Source of the DNA: Pectobacterium wasabiae CFBP 3304
GTDB lineage: Bacteria; Pseudomonadota; Gammaproteobacteria; Enterobacterales; Enterobacteriaceae
Assembly (NCBI RefSeq): GCF_001742185.1
Contig: NZ_CP015750.1
Location: forward strand, 868,001-932,000
Direction of reading: 5' to 3'
Length of the DNA: 64,000 nucleotides
Every line of letters begins with the position of its first letter. The stretch's first letter is position 1. The notes beneath the pieces were generated by a model, which saw nothing but the letters and a program-made list of their open reading frames with translations, was not told the DNA's origin and ran no database searches. The translations under genes and the position numbers were made by a program. Of the stretch, positions 25,088-37,591 are shown piece by piece.

Positions 25088-25112
25088 CACCACTTTACCC
25101 CACAAAATCCCA
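25088..25112 (-). promoter_or_regulatory. MraZ operator repeats
   Basis: Three TGGGN-type repeats spaced by exactly 5 bases on the minus strand: TGGGA, TGGGG and TGGTG. This is the known E. coli MraZ-box architecture. The third repeat departs from consensus (TGGTG). They lie between the promoter and the mraZ start. Confidence 0.85.
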
Positions 25113-25120
25113 CCTTTAAG

Positions 25121-25150
25121 AGTGTACGGAGGGTATGAAAACCTTGTCAA
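25121..25150 (-). promoter_or_regulatory. dcw cluster promoter (Pmra)
   Basis: A perfect -35 TTGACA at 25145-25150 and a -10 TACACT at 25121-25126, separated by 18 bases. It is placed directly upstream of the MraZ repeats, so bound MraZ would block early elongation or initiation. Confidence 0.75.
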
Positions 25151-25950
25151 GCCAGAGCAGACGCGCTTTGGGATTATTCCTGAATGAATTTGGGCCAGCA
25201 TAGAGGTAAAAAGAATAAGGAGTCAGAATTAGCAGTGATTAACATCATGATAATTTGAGGAAAATTTTCAGTAAAAAGGGTTCATTGCAAACATATCGCC
25301 ACCAACTTCGGCATATAGATTATTTTCATTGTCACAACCTGATACCAAAGATAAAGACTATTCAGAATAGTCTCATTAAACCGAACGCCTTGAATACCAA
25401 GGCCTACCGTAGCCCGCAAAACCATACATGACTGTTAACATTTGCTCAATGTCACATTTTTAACATCAACATCATCGATTCTTTATTAATCTGTCGATTT
25501 ACGCTCATTCATGCCCTCTCACCGATGAATACGGCTTCCTACGAAAAGAAAAACAGGTTCAGGAAACGCATCGAATAAAATGAACACCAGCACATCCTGA
25601 GAAGCCTTAAGCAAGGGCGTCAAAAGCAACCTCTGTTTATCGGTCATTCCCTCACTTCCTTTAAGGCTTTCACATAATTAACGCGTTGCAGGAACGCCAC
25701 GGCCCAAAAACAAATTAATACTTTGTTTTTAAATAATTTTAAATTTCATCTCGCGATAAAAAAACAAGAAATTTACTGGATAAACATAAAGTAGCGGAAA
25801 AATAGAAAAAACGTTCGTAAATAAAAATTTTTCACTAATACCAAGCTAATATATCAGTGATGTAAACTACACAAATTAAATAAGACATAACAAAAAACCA
25901 TCCAAACCAACCTAACCAGTTTATCCATCCTAAGATTGGAGCAGCCAGGT
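25151..25950. other. 800-base AT-rich intergenic region
   Basis: The gap between the dcw promoter and alaE. I find no plausible coding frame. A 19-bp palindrome (two 9-bp arms around one base) sits at 25355-25373. The last 250 bases before alaE are very AT-rich and should contain its promoter. An unannotated sRNA cannot be excluded. Confidence 0.5.
25355..25373. promoter_or_regulatory. 19-bp palindrome, possible operator
   Basis: AGACTATTC and GAATAGTCT are perfect inverse complements around a single A. The loop is too short for an RNA hairpin, which favours a dimeric protein-binding site. No regulator can be named from sequence. Confidence 0.4.
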
Positions 25951-26388
25951 ATGTTTTCCCCGACGTCACGATTGCGAAGCGCCACCGCAGATACCTTTGC
26001 GCTCGTTGTCTATTGTTTCATCATCGGCATGGCGATTGAAATCATGCTTTCCGGGATGAGCTTTGAGCAGTCACTGTCTTCACGCCTGCTATCTATCCCT
26101 GTCAATATTGCTATTGCCTGGCCATATGGGCTTTATCGCGATCGCGTGCTGAATATGGCTAAACGTCGCGGTGGCGACCATTTCCTGGTGCGTAGCGTTG
26201 CCGACCTGTTTGCGTATGTCAGTTTTCAATCCCCTGTTTATGCCGTGATCCTCTGGGTTATTGGGGCAAACCCAGCACAAATCCTGACCGCCGTCACCAG
26301 TAATCTGGTGATATCAATGGTGATGGGCGTAACGTATGGCTATTTTTTGGAATACTGCCGTCGGCTATTCCGAGTCGCACTGCCATAA
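25951..26388 (+). CDS. alaE: L-alanine exporter AlaE
   Basis: Inner-membrane exporter that relieves toxic build-up of L-alanine. 145 residues from the ATG at 25951, preceded by CCAGG; about four hydrophobic segments. [41 protein letters not shown] and [12 protein letters not shown] match E. coli AlaE (YgaW) closely. It lies between mraZ and cra, whereas in E. coli it is elsewhere. Converges on cra. Confidence 0.93.
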   Translation: MFSPTSRLRSATADTFALVVYCFIIGMAIEIMLSGMSFEQSLSSRLLSIPVNIAIAWPYGLYRDRVLNMAKRRGGDHFLVRSVADLFAYVSFQSPVYAVILWVIGANPAQILTAVTSNLVISMVMGVTYGYFLEYCRRLFRVALP

Positions 26389-26416
26389 AAATGCATTGAG
26401 ATCGGATGAAGAAGAG

Positions 26417-26438
26417 GCGCCATAGCAATCTATGGCGC
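26417..26438. terminator. Stem-loop between alaE and cra
   Basis: A 9-bp perfect stem, GCGCCATAG and CTATGGCGC, with a 4-base loop. On the minus strand it is followed by CTCTTCTTC, a modest pyrimidine tract, so it could end cra; it may act on both convergent genes. Confidence 0.5.
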
Positions 26439-26454
26439 AGAAAGGCAGGGGATA

Positions 26455-27459
26455 TTACGCGCGGCTCAGTGAGCCACGGCGGTACAGATTACGCCGAATA
26501 CGATTCAAGCCAGGCTTCGGCCTTTTCGGTTCATCCAGACTGGCTAACACCAACTCCAGCACACGCTCTGCAACTTCACGATGGCGCTGGGCAACAGACA
26601 ATACTGGGCATTCCAGATAATCCAACAGTTCATTATCCCCAAAGGTCGCGATAGCCAAATTATTCGGCAACCGCCCGTTAATCTTCAGGTTAACGTCCAT
26701 CACCCCCTGCAATAGTGGGAATGAGGTGGTGAACAACGCATCAGGCATAGGATTATTGTTCAAATAATCCATAAACGCAGCAGCAGCGGCTACCCGCTCA
26801 TAGCTATTGGAGTAAAGATAATTCACTTCACGCGGATCGCCTGCCCACGCCTGACGGAACCCCTGTTCACGCAGGAAACTGACGGAGAGTTCAGGCAAGG
26901 CACCAAGATAGAGTACCGATTTCGCAGGCATTTTCCTTAATTCTTGCGCCAGCATTTCGGCATCTTCAAGATCGGCCCCCACCACGCTGGTAAAGTGCTC
27001 ACGATCTAATGCCCGATCTAATGCAATAATCGGCAGGCCACCGTTTATCCAACGCTGATAAAACGGGTGCTCAGGTGGCAACGCGGTAGAAACGATAATC
27101 GCATCAACCTGACGCTGTAACAAATGTTCAATACAGCGCATCTCGTTATCCGGCTGATCCTCGGAACACGCGATTAATAACTGATATCCGCGCTGTCTGG
27201 CCTGACGCTCCAGATAATTGGCGATGCGCGTATAGCTGGTATTTTCCAGATCGGGAATAACCAGGCCAATTGAACGTGTGCGCCCAGCGCGTAATCCAGC
27301 CGCGACGGCGTTGGGATGATAATTGTGCTCCCTGACGACAGCCATGACTTTCTCAACGGTCTTATCGCTTACGCGATATTGTTTGGCTTTCCCGTTAATG
27401 ACATAGCTGGCTGTCGTGCGTGAAACACCCGCAAGACGCGCGATTTCATCCAGTTTCAC
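26455..27459 (-). CDS. cra: Catabolite repressor-activator Cra (FruR)
   Basis: LacI-family global regulator of carbon flow that responds to fructose-1-phosphate or fructose-1,6-bisphosphate. 334 residues, the E. coli length. The N-terminal HTH and hinge ([20 protein letters not shown]) is followed by a periplasmic-binding-protein-like domain. In enterics cra sits between ilvIH and mraZ, as here apart from alaE. Confidence 0.97.
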   Translation of the reverse strand: MKLDEIARLAGVSRTTASYVINGKAKQYRVSDKTVEKVMAVVREHNYHPNAVAAGLRAGRTRSIGLVIPDLENTSYTRIANYLERQARQRGYQLLIACSEDQPDNEMRCIEHLLQRQVDAIIVSTALPPEHPFYQRWINGGLPIIALDRALDREHFTSVVGADLEDAEMLAQELRKMPAKSVLYLGALPELSVSFLREQGFRQAWAGDPREVNYLYSNSYERVAAAAAFMDYLNNNPMPDALFTTSFPLLQGVMDVNLKINGRLPNNLAIATFGDNELLDYLECPVLSVAQRHREVAERVLELVLASLDEPKRPKPGLNRIRRNLYRRGSLSRA

Positions 27460-27671
27460 GGTAACCCCTTAGTAGGCCGGAAAATAAGTAGGCCGGCTAA
27501 ACAAATAGTGTGATGACCATAAAATCATCATGGATATGGCGTAGATCTAACAGCAGAAGCTTTTGTACGGCAACTGCTTTTATCACGTTACCCACATATT
27601 TCAAGTCGTCACATCAATAATGGACGTCTTTTAACCTGAAATACATTGCACCGATATCAGATAAGGGAAAT
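27460..27671. other. cra-ilvH intergenic region
   Basis: About 210 bases that should carry the cra promoter. No open frame is evident. It ends at the ilvIH terminator. Confidence 0.4.
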
Positions 27672-27697
27672 AAAAAAGCCCGATGCTATTATCGGGC
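27672..27697 (-). terminator. ilvIH terminator
   Basis: Stem GCCCGAT and ATCGGGC with a 6-base loop, followed on the minus strand by six T residues. It lies 30 bases after the ilvH stop. Confidence 0.85.
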
Positions 27698-27727
27698 CTC
27701 TTAAAGGAAAAAGCAGCGAAAAGTCGA

Positions 27728-28219
27728 TTAACGCATGATTTTGTCGCCGCGCGATACACCGACGATCCCAGAGCGTGCCACTTCAACAATTTCGGCAACT
27801 TCACGCACGGCACTGAGGAATGCATCCAGTTTATCGCTGGTGCCAGCAAGCTGTACGGTATACAGCGAGGCGGTGACATCCACAATCTGGCCGCGGAAAA
27901 TATCGGCACAGCGCTTCACTTCTTCACGGCCATAGCCTGTGGCCTGTAGCTTGACCAGCATGATCTCTCGCTCAACGTGCGCACCCTGCCCCAGTTCGCT
28001 GACGCGCAGGACATCCACCAGCTTGTGCAGTTGCTTTTCGATCTGCTCCAACACTTTCTCATCGCCTACCGTCTGAATCGTCATTCGGGATAGCGTAGGG
28101 TCTTCGGTTGGCGCTACCGTCAGGCTTTCGATGTTGTAGCCACGCTGTGAAAACAGACCGACGACACGTGATAAAGCGCCTGATTCATTCTCAAGTAATA
28201 CTGATAAAATCCGACGCAT
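27728..28219 (-). CDS. ilvH: Acetolactate synthase III small subunit
   Basis: Regulatory subunit of AHAS III that confers valine inhibition. 163 residues (E. coli 163) from the ATG at 28219. An N-terminal ACT domain is seen ([20 protein letters not shown], then [13 protein letters not shown]), plus the C-terminal domain ending in [14 protein letters not shown]. It starts 2 bases after the ilvI stop. Confidence 0.97.
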   Translation of the reverse strand: MRRILSVLLENESGALSRVVGLFSQRGYNIESLTVAPTEDPTLSRMTIQTVGDEKVLEQIEKQLHKLVDVLRVSELGQGAHVEREIMLVKLQATGYGREEVKRCADIFRGQIVDVTASLYTVQLAGTSDKLDAFLSAVREVAEIVEVARSGIVGVSRGDKIMR

Positions 28220-28221
28220 GA

Positions 28222-29940
28222 TCAGGTCCTCTCCGTTTTGCTCAACCACATTTCATCCATCGCCCCGCCGCGAATCTGCATGGGGTAAACATGCTCGCTG
28301 CTATCGATGTTGATATCAACAAACACCAGGCGATCTTTCTGCGCCAGCGCTTGTGACAGCTTACTTTCCAGTTCGTCCGGCGTATCGATAGAAATCCCGA
28401 CGTGACCGTACGCTTCAGCCAGCTTGACGAAATCCGGCAACGATTCCATATAAGAACTAGAATGGCGGCCAGAGTAAATCATATCCTGCCACTGCTTCAC
28501 CATGCCGAGGAAACGGTTGTTCAGGTTGATCACCACGACCGGCAGATCATATTGCAGTGCCGTAGAAAGCTCCTGAATATTCATCTGAATACTGCCATCG
28601 CCCGTGACACAAATGACCGTTTCTTCCGGTAGCGCAAGCTTGATACCCAACGCGGCGGGCAGGCCAAAGCCCATCGTCCCCAGACCGCCAGAGTTCACCC
28701 AGCGGCGTGGTAAATCGAAAGGATAATACAGCGCAGCAAACATTTGGTGCTGACCGACATCCGATGCGACATAGGCTTTGCCTTCGGTCAGCCGATGCAA
28801 CGTTTCAATCACCGCCTGCGGTTTAATCTTGTCGCTTTCGGTGTCGTATTTCAGACAGTGACGCCCACGCCATTGCTCGATACCCTGCCACCAGTCGCGC
28901 AGCGCATCGAACTGCTGCGGTGCGCCATCCTGTTCCAACAACTCCAGTATCAGGCTTAGCACCTGTTTGGCATCGCCCACGATAGGGATATCTGCGTTTA
29001 CCGTTTTGGAAATCGACGCAGGATCGATATCAATATGCAATACCGTCGCATTCGGGCAGTACTTCGCCAAATTGTTCGTCGTGCGGTCATCGAAGCGCAC
29101 CCCAACGGCAAAAATCACATCGGCGTTATGCATAGCCATGTTGGCTTCATACGTCCCGTGCATCCCCAGCATGCCGAGGCATTGACGGTGCGTCCCTGGG
29201 AAGCCGCCCAGCCCCATCAGAGACGTTGTTACTGGCAGATTGAGCTTTTCCGCCAGCGCCAGCAGTTCTTCGTGGCACTCCGCGTTAATCACGCCACCAC
29301 CGCTGTAGATAATCGGCTTTTCTGCCGCCAGCAGGGTTTGCAACGCACGACGAATCTGACCTTTGTGCCCTTGAACCGTTGGGCTGTAAGAGCGCATGCT
29401 GACGCTTTCGGGATAAACATACGGCAGTTTATTCGCCGGACTCATGATGTCTTTGGGTAGATCGACGACCACTGGCCCCGGACGTCCGGTTGATGCCAGG
29501 TAAAAGGCTTTTTTCAGGATCGTCGGGACATCTTCAACTTTCTTGACCAGAAAGCTGTGCTTCACGATAGGGCGGGAAATGCCCACCGTGTCGCATTCCT
29601 GAAAGGAATCATAGCCAATCAGCGAGGTGGCAACCTGACCGGACAACACCACCATAGGAATGGAGTCCATATACGCCGTGGCAATACCGGTGATGGCGTT
29701 TGTCGCACCGGGACCGGAGGTAACCAGCACAACGCCGACCTCACCCGTCGCGCGCGCATAGCCATCGGCCATATGCGCTGCACCTTGCTCATGCCGCACC
29801 AAAATATGCTCGATACCGCCAACCGTGTGTAGGGCGTCGTAAATATCCAACACCGCACCGCCCGGATAACCGAACACATGTTTTACGCCCTGATCGATCA
29901 ACGATCGGACCACCATTTCGGCGCCTGACAACATCTCCAT
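28222..29940 (-). CDS. ilvI: Acetolactate synthase III large subunit
   Basis: ThDP- and FAD-dependent enzyme condensing pyruvate to acetolactate or with 2-ketobutyrate to acetohydroxybutyrate. 572 residues (E. coli 574) from the ATG at 29940 ([19 protein letters not shown]). The catalytic Glu lies in [17 protein letters not shown] and the ThDP motif in [17 protein letters not shown]. The frame stays open upstream to a GTG at 30009, but that extension has no family match and AGAGG precedes 29940. The second AHAS of this window (ilvBN) lies 22 kb away. Confidence 0.97.
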   Translation of the reverse strand: MEMLSGAEMVVRSLIDQGVKHVFGYPGGAVLDIYDALHTVGGIEHILVRHEQGAAHMADGYARATGEVGVVLVTSGPGATNAITGIATAYMDSIPMVVLSGQVATSLIGYDSFQECDTVGISRPIVKHSFLVKKVEDVPTILKKAFYLASTGRPGPVVVDLPKDIMSPANKLPYVYPESVSMRSYSPTVQGHKGQIRRALQTLLAAEKPIIYSGGGVINAECHEELLALAEKLNLPVTTSLMGLGGFPGTHRQCLGMLGMHGTYEANMAMHNADVIFAVGVRFDDRTTNNLAKYCPNATVLHIDIDPASISKTVNADIPIVGDAKQVLSLILELLEQDGAPQQFDALRDWWQGIEQWRGRHCLKYDTESDKIKPQAVIETLHRLTEGKAYVASDVGQHQMFAALYYPFDLPRRWVNSGGLGTMGFGLPAALGIKLALPEETVICVTGDGSIQMNIQELSTALQYDLPVVVINLNNRFLGMVKQWQDMIYSGRHSSSYMESLPDFVKLAEAYGHVGISIDTPDELESKLSQALAQKDRLVFVDINIDSSEHVYPMQIRGGAMDEMWLSKTERT

Positions 29941-30039
29941 GGATCTGCCTCTTTTGTTCAGAAAACGGAGCCCGTTTCTGTATTGACCGGGGGGAATCCC
30001 CGCGCTCACGTTGTGTTAATACTGTTAACTTTACGAAAT

Positions 30040-30068
30040 ATTATAGGGATTGCTAATAACCCATTAAC
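30040..30068 (-). promoter_or_regulatory. Putative ilvIH promoter
   Basis: A consensus -10 TATAAT at 30040-30045 with a weak -35 GTTAAT 17 bases upstream at 30063-30068. A good -10 with a poor -35 fits an activated promoter; in E. coli ilvIH is activated by Lrp, but I cannot assign Lrp sites here. The leader to ilvI would be about 90 bases. Confidence 0.45.
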
Positions 30069-30235
30069 ATAACGCCAGATTATGACGCAGACAAACGGCA
30101 AAAAACCACCGCTCCTAATCAGGCCGAGGGGAAATCGAACGTGAGTGAAAAAAGAACTGAGATAAAATACTAGCCAGGAACCTGTAGACCTGAGAGATCG
30201 TCCATAAAGGACGTGAATTACAGAGTGAAATTTTG

Positions 30236-30281
30236 AGGCCGAAAAACCACATTTCTTTTCAGGAGACGAATTTTTCGGCCT
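30236..30281. repeat. Inverted repeat after the acyl-CoA synthetase
   Basis: AGGCCGAAAAA and TTTTTCGGCCT form an 11-bp perfect inverted repeat around a 24-base loop, starting 10 bases after the synthetase stop. It could form a terminator-like hairpin, though no strong T tract follows on the minus strand. Confidence 0.45.
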
Positions 30282-30290
30282 ACGACATCA

Positions 30291-32096
30291 TCAAGATTCC
30301 GCGTACATCGCATCAATTTCCAGTTGATAACGCTGGTTGATGATCTTCCTGCGCAGCTTGAGCGTTGGCGTCAACTCTCCTTCCGCCATCGAAAACGGTA
30401 CTGGCAGCAGCGTGAATTTCTTCACCTGCTCAACGCGGGAAAGCTCTTTCTGCATCTCCCGCAGGCGCTGTTCGAACAGTTCAATAATATGGCTGTGACG
30501 CAACAATTCCAGACGATCGTGGTACTTCAAGTTGATGGAGCGAGCGTATTCTTCCAGTGCCTCGAAACAAGGAACGATCAGTGCTGAAACGTACTTACGC
30601 GTGTCCGCGATAATCGCAACCTGTTCGATGAAGCGATCCTGCCCCAGTGTCCCTTCCAGATGCTGCGGTGCAATATATTTACCGCCCGAGGTTTTCATCA
30701 GATCTTTCAAGCGCTCGGTAATAAACAGGTTTCCGTTAGCATCCAGCTCTCCTGCATCACCGGTTTTCAGCCAGCCGTCTTCGGTAAAGGTTTCTGCAGT
30801 TTCCTGCGGACGATGGAAATAACCCCGCATGATGGTCGCGCCACGCACTTGGATCTCTTTTTCCTCGCCAATGCGAACCTCAATGCCCGGTAGCGGCGTG
30901 CCAATAGAGCCTAAGCGGAAGCGGCCTTCTTCCCAGCAGGAAACCGTCGCGCAGGTTTCGGTCATGCCATAACCATAAATAATGCGAATCCCGATCGACC
31001 GGAAAAACAGAATAATGTTGTCATCCAGTCGTGCGCCTGCTGCGGGCATAAAGCGAATTTCGCCCCCCAGAAGCTGACGCAGTTTCCCTAACACCAATCG
31101 GTCGGCATAGTGGTGCAGGATGCGGCGTAAGAGGTTACCTTTTTTCGCCGCCTGCTTAGCCAGAAAAGCATGCTGCCCCTGCGCGATAGCCCAGTTGAAG
31201 AGTCGTTGACGATACCACGGTGCCTGTGCCACTTTTTCATGAATGGCGCTATACACTTTCTCATAAAAACGGGGGACGGCGCACATCACCGTCGGCTTCA
31301 CCGCCTGCATCGCGCCACGCACCAGATTCGTATCGCTGAGGTACACGTTCTGTGCGCCACAGTGCATCACGAAGAAGCTCCAGGCACGTTCGAATACATG
31401 GGAAAGTGGTAAGAAACTCAGTGAGACATCGTTTTCCGACATGCTCAAGCGCTCGTCGTGCAGCTTAAGCTGCATCGCCATGTTGGTGTAATCCAGCATG
31501 ACGCCTTTTGGTTCACCCGTGGTGCCAGAGGTATAAATCAGCGTAAACAGATCGTTAAGATCGCGACTGTCGATGCGTGTTTGCCATTCATCACGCCAGA
31601 AATCGTCTACTGCCTGCGCTTCAAACTCATGCAGAGATTGCGCAATATCGCTACCGTGCAGGTTAACGCCCTCATCCATCACGATAATATTTCGTAACTG
31701 TGGGCAGGCATCACGTAGCACCAGCAGCGCATCCAACTGCTCCTGACCACCGACGAAGATCGTGCGGATATCCGCATCATTAATAATGAACGCCGCCTGT
31801 GCCGCCGTATTCGTGGCATAAATTGGCACGCTGATCGCACGCAGGTGTAATAGCGCAAGGTCGGCCAGCGACCAATTCATCGAGTTATGAGAGAAAATCG
31901 CAACCCGTTCCTGAACATCCACGCCCTGCGCTAAGAGCGCGCTGGCAATGCGCTGAATGCGCTGTCCTGCCTGTGTCCAGGTGAGTTGCTGCTCGCCCGC
32001 AGGCGTCCACTCGCGCAACGCAATACGACCTGCGCAGTGATTGATCCGATCTTGAACCCGGTGCACCACATGGTATGGCTGTAAATGATTAGTCAT
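30291..32096 (-). CDS. Long-chain acyl-CoA synthetase (AMP-binding, FadD15-like)
   Basis: 601-residue member of the ANL adenylating superfamily. The AMP-binding P-loop LIYTSGTTGEPKGVML lies near residues 189-204, with YGYGMTETCATVS, the TGDAGELDANG motif and the C-terminal RLKDLMKTSGGKYIAP. Such enzymes activate fatty acids as acyl-AMP then acyl-CoA at the membrane surface. The long form with the linker resembles the FadD15/eukaryotic-type group rather than E. coli FadD. It occupies the leuO position between ilvIH and leuL. Substrate not deducible. Confidence 0.88.
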   Translation of the reverse strand: MTNHLQPYHVVHRVQDRINHCAGRIALREWTPAGEQQLTWTQAGQRIQRIASALLAQGVDVQERVAIFSHNSMNWSLADLALLHLRAISVPIYATNTAAQAAFIINDADIRTIFVGGQEQLDALLVLRDACPQLRNIIVMDEGVNLHGSDIAQSLHEFEAQAVDDFWRDEWQTRIDSRDLNDLFTLIYTSGTTGEPKGVMLDYTNMAMQLKLHDERLSMSENDVSLSFLPLSHVFERAWSFFVMHCGAQNVYLSDTNLVRGAMQAVKPTVMCAVPRFYEKVYSAIHEKVAQAPWYRQRLFNWAIAQGQHAFLAKQAAKKGNLLRRILHHYADRLVLGKLRQLLGGEIRFMPAAGARLDDNIILFFRSIGIRIIYGYGMTETCATVSCWEEGRFRLGSIGTPLPGIEVRIGEEKEIQVRGATIMRGYFHRPQETAETFTEDGWLKTGDAGELDANGNLFITERLKDLMKTSGGKYIAPQHLEGTLGQDRFIEQVAIIADTRKYVSALIVPCFEALEEYARSINLKYHDRLELLRHSHIIELFEQRLREMQKELSRVEQVKKFTLLPVPFSMAEGELTPTLKLRRKIINQRYQLEIDAMYAES

Positions 32097-32261
32097 CTGT
32101 AAAAGAATTTATAAGGGAAATGAATGTGACAGCGTTTCAGCGTACAGCTGTATATTATTTGGCGTGCAGTCTACCGCCATTGTTCAAAACCGCAACGATC
32201 TTTCGTTCATTCGTCGTTGGCTATCGCTGGTTTACTTGACGCACGTCACATCAATCAAAAG

Positions 32262-32290
32262 TTGACATAACCCTGATAATCGCGTACCAA
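32262..32290 (+). promoter_or_regulatory. leu operon promoter
   Basis: Perfect -35 TTGACA at 32262-32267 and a weak -10 TACCAA at 32285-32290 with 17 bases between. Transcription would begin about 25-30 bases before leuL. Confidence 0.55.
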
Positions 32291-32324
32291 TAATGCAACA
32301 CCGAATTTTAGATGACGAGATCCC

Positions 32325-32408
32325 ATGTTCAACTTTGCTGTCCTACTAGGCCTACTACTAAACGCATCCTTCTTGCGCGGTAGGTTTGTGGGCAGAGTTA
32401 AGAACTAA
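32325..32408 (+). CDS. leuL: leu operon leader peptide
   Basis: 27-codon leader with the Leu codons CTA CTA, Gly, CTA CTA CTA, followed by NASFLRGR, matching the E. coli LeuL layout (GLLLLNASSLRGR). Translation speed through the leucine run, mostly the rare CTA codon, would set the attenuator downstream. It is too short to be caught by ordinary gene finding. Its attenuator hairpin begins 23 bases after the stop. Confidence 0.93.
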   Translation: MFNFAVLLGLLLNASFLRGRFVGRVKN

Positions 32409-32431
32409 GTTTCTCGCCACACGATACAAAA

Positions 32432-32460
32432 ACCCGCGCTGATGCGCGGGTTTTTTTTTA
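32432..32460 (+). terminator. leu attenuator
   Basis: Stem AACCCGCGC and GCGCGGGTT with a TGAT loop, followed by a run of nine T residues. It lies between leuL and leuA and is the expected Rho-independent attenuator. Confidence 0.93.
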
Positions 32461-32507
32461 CTCGCCGAGCGCCAAGTACAAAGTAGACACGACAAGGAAC
32501 TAAACCG

Positions 32508-35197
<2,690 letters not shown>

Positions 35198-35199
35198 CC

Positions 35200-36600
35200 A
35201 TGGGTAAGACGTTATATCAAAAACTGTACGACGCGCACATCGTGCATGAAGCGCCGAACGAAACACCGCTGCTGTATATCGACAGGCATCTGGTGCACGA
35301 AGTGACTTCCCCGCAGGCGTTCGACGGCCTGCGTGCGATGGGCCGCAAGGTTCGTCAGCCGGGGAAAACCTTCGCGACCATGGACCACAACGTGTCCACG
35401 CAGACCAAGGACATCAATGCCAGCGGTGAGATGGCTCGCATTCAGATGCAAGAGTTAATCAAGAACTGTGCGGAATTCGGCGTTCAACTGTATGACCTGA
35501 ACCACCCGAATCAGGGTATCGTTCACGTTATCGGTCCTGAACAAGGGATGACGCTGCCGGGTATGACCATCGTTTGCGGTGACTCACACACGGCAACGCA
35601 CGGCGCATTTGGTTCACTGGCTTTCGGTATCGGTACGTCGGAAGTGGAACATGTGCTGGCGACGCAAACCCTGAAACAGGGTCGTGCCAAAACCATGAAG
35701 ATTGAAGTCACCGGCGATGCGGCACACGGCATCACCGCAAAAGACATCGTGCTGGCGATCATCGGTAAAACCGGTAGCGCGGGCGGCACCGGCCATGTGG
35801 TTGAGTTCTGCGGCAAAGCGATTCGTGCACTGAGCATGGAAGGCCGTATGACGCTGTGTAACATGGCCATTGAGATGGGTGCGAAGGCGGGTCTGGTTGC
35901 ACCGGATGAAACCACGTTCAACTACCTGAAAGGCCGCCAGTTTGCACCGAAAGACGCCAACTGGGACGCCGCCGTTGCCTACTGGAGCACGCTGCAATCC
36001 GATGATGACGCGCAGTTCGACACTATCGTCACGCTGGATGCCGCGCAGATTGCACCACAGGTCACCTGGGGCACTAACCCCGGTCAGGTTATCGCCGTCA
36101 ATCAGGAAATCCCTAACCCTGATTCTTTCAGCGATCCGGTAGAGCGCGCCTCTGCTGCCAAAGCGCTGGCGTATATGGATCTGCAACCCGGCATTAAACT
36201 GACCGACGTGAAGATCGATAAAGTCTTCATTGGTTCTTGCACCAACTCGCGTATCGAAGATTTACGCGCGGCGGCAGAGATTGCCAAAGGACGTAAAGTC
36301 GCTGCTGGCGTTCAGGCTATCGTCGTACCCGGCTCCGGCCCGGTAAAAACCATGGCGGAGCTGGAAGGGCTGGATAAAGTGTTCATCGAAGCCGGTTTTG
36401 AGTGGCGCTTACCGGGCTGCTCCATGTGTCTGGCGATGAACAATGACCGCCTGAACCCTGGCGAACGTTGTGCATCAACCAGCAACCGTAACTTTGAAGG
36501 CCGTCAGGGGCGCGCTGGCCGCACCCATCTGGTCAGCCCGGCAATGGCTGCGGCTGCGGCGGTGACGGGTCGCTTTGCCGACGTCCGCGAGTTGAATTAA
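35200..36600 (+). CDS. leuC: Isopropylmalate isomerase large subunit
   Basis: Large subunit of the [4Fe-4S] isomerase converting 2- to 3-isopropylmalate. 466 residues, the E. coli length. The three cluster cysteines are in [11 protein letters not shown] and [11 protein letters not shown], and the aconitase motif [14 protein letters not shown] is intact. It works with leuD 13 bases downstream. Confidence 0.98.
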   Translation: MGKTLYQKLYDAHIVHEAPNETPLLYIDRHLVHEVTSPQAFDGLRAMGRKVRQPGKTFATMDHNVSTQTKDINASGEMARIQMQELIKNCAEFGVQLYDLNHPNQGIVHVIGPEQGMTLPGMTIVCGDSHTATHGAFGSLAFGIGTSEVEHVLATQTLKQGRAKTMKIEVTGDAAHGITAKDIVLAIIGKTGSAGGTGHVVEFCGKAIRALSMEGRMTLCNMAIEMGAKAGLVAPDETTFNYLKGRQFAPKDANWDAAVAYWSTLQSDDDAQFDTIVTLDAAQIAPQVTWGTNPGQVIAVNQEIPNPDSFSDPVERASAAKALAYMDLQPGIKLTDVKIDKVFIGSCTNSRIEDLRAAAEIAKGRKVAAGVQAIVVPGSGPVKTMAELEGLDKVFIEAGFEWRLPGCSMCLAMNNDRLNPGERCASTSNRNFEGRQGRAGRTHLVSPAMAAAAAVTGRFADVRELN

Positions 36601-36613
36601 GAGAGAAACCGAC

Positions 36614-37216
36614 ATGGCTAAATTTACCCAACACACAGGTCTGGTGGTTCCTCTGGATGCCGCTAACGTCGATACTGATGCCATCATTCCGAAGCAGTTT
36701 CTGCAAAAGGTGACGCGTACCGGTTTCGGCCAACACCTGTTTCACGACTGGCGTTTTCTGGACGATGCAGGCCAACAGCCCAACCCTGAGTTTGTGCTGA
36801 ACAAGCCACAATACAAAGGGGCAAGTATCCTGCTGGCGCGCGAAAATTTCGGCTGTGGCTCTTCCCGTGAGCACGCGCCGTGGGCGCTGACCGATTACGG
36901 TTTCAATGTTGTTATCGCCCCAAGCTTCGCCGATATTTTCTACGGCAACTCGTTTAACAACCAGTTGCTGCCAGTGAAGTTGAGCGACGAAGAAGTGGAC
37001 GAGCTGTTCAAACTGGTTGACGGTCAGGAAGGGATTACCTTCACCGTCGATCTAGAAAATCAGGTCGTTCAGGCAGGTAGTAAACGTTATCCGTTTGAAA
37101 TCGACAGCTTCCGCCGTCACTGTATGATCAACGGATTAGACAGCATCGGTCTGACGCTGCAACACGAAGCATCGATTACCGAGTATGAAAAGAATCAGCC
37201 AGCCTTTCTGAACTGA
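36614..37216 (+). CDS. leuD: Isopropylmalate isomerase small subunit
   Basis: Swivelling small subunit of isopropylmalate isomerase. 200 residues (E. coli 201). The conserved [15 protein letters not shown] and [17 protein letters not shown] are present. GAGAGAAACC precedes the ATG. It is the last gene of leuLABCD. Confidence 0.98.
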   Translation: MAKFTQHTGLVVPLDAANVDTDAIIPKQFLQKVTRTGFGQHLFHDWRFLDDAGQQPNPEFVLNKPQYKGASILLARENFGCGSSREHAPWALTDYGFNVVIAPSFADIFYGNSFNNQLLPVKLSDEEVDELFKLVDGQEGITFTVDLENQVVQAGSKRYPFEIDSFRRHCMINGLDSIGLTLQHEASITEYEKNQPAFLN

Positions 37217-37237
37217 TTTAAGATTACTGATAGTCTG

Positions 37238-37267
37238 AAGCTCGCATCCTTGCGAGCTTTTTCTTTT
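37238..37267 (+). terminator. leuABCD terminator
   Basis: Stem AAGCTCGCA and TGCGAGCTT with a TCCT loop, followed by TTTCTTTTTT. It lies 21 bases after the leuD stop. Confidence 0.9.
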
Positions 37268-37279
37268 TTAAATTAAACG

Positions 37280-37591
37280 CTAAAGCAAGGCGGCAATCAT
37301 ATAAAAAACCAGCATACTTAAGAGCACGGCTATCACAATATTTCTGATAAAAAATGAAATCACGATGCTCACAATCGCGCCGAGAAAATAAGGGTTATCA
37401 GGAAAGGCGCGAATCACGCCGTGGTCCATTAAAATAATCGGTCCGCAAATCGCAGTGAGTAAACAAGGCGCTGAATACTTTAATGCTCGATGGAGTAAAG
37501 CCGGAATTTTTACCGGTACGGCGGGCTCAAGAAAGATATAGCGATTAAAAAACACGATCCCCGACAGAACGAATATCAATAACCAACTCAT
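37280..37591 (-). CDS. azlD: AzlD-family branched-chain amino acid export subunit
   Basis: 103-residue membrane protein with three to four hydrophobic segments and no soluble domain. It overlaps azlC as ATGA, the standard pairing of the small AzlD partner with a large AzlC permease that exports branched-chain amino acids or analogues. It lies directly downstream of the leucine operon, convergent with it, which suits a branched-chain role. Substrate is inferred. Confidence 0.82.
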   Translation of the reverse strand: MSWLLIFVLSGIVFFNRYIFLEPAVPVKIPALLHRALKYSAPCLLTAICGPIILMDHGVIRAFPDNPYFLGAIVSIVISFFIRNIVIAVLLSMLVFYMIAALL

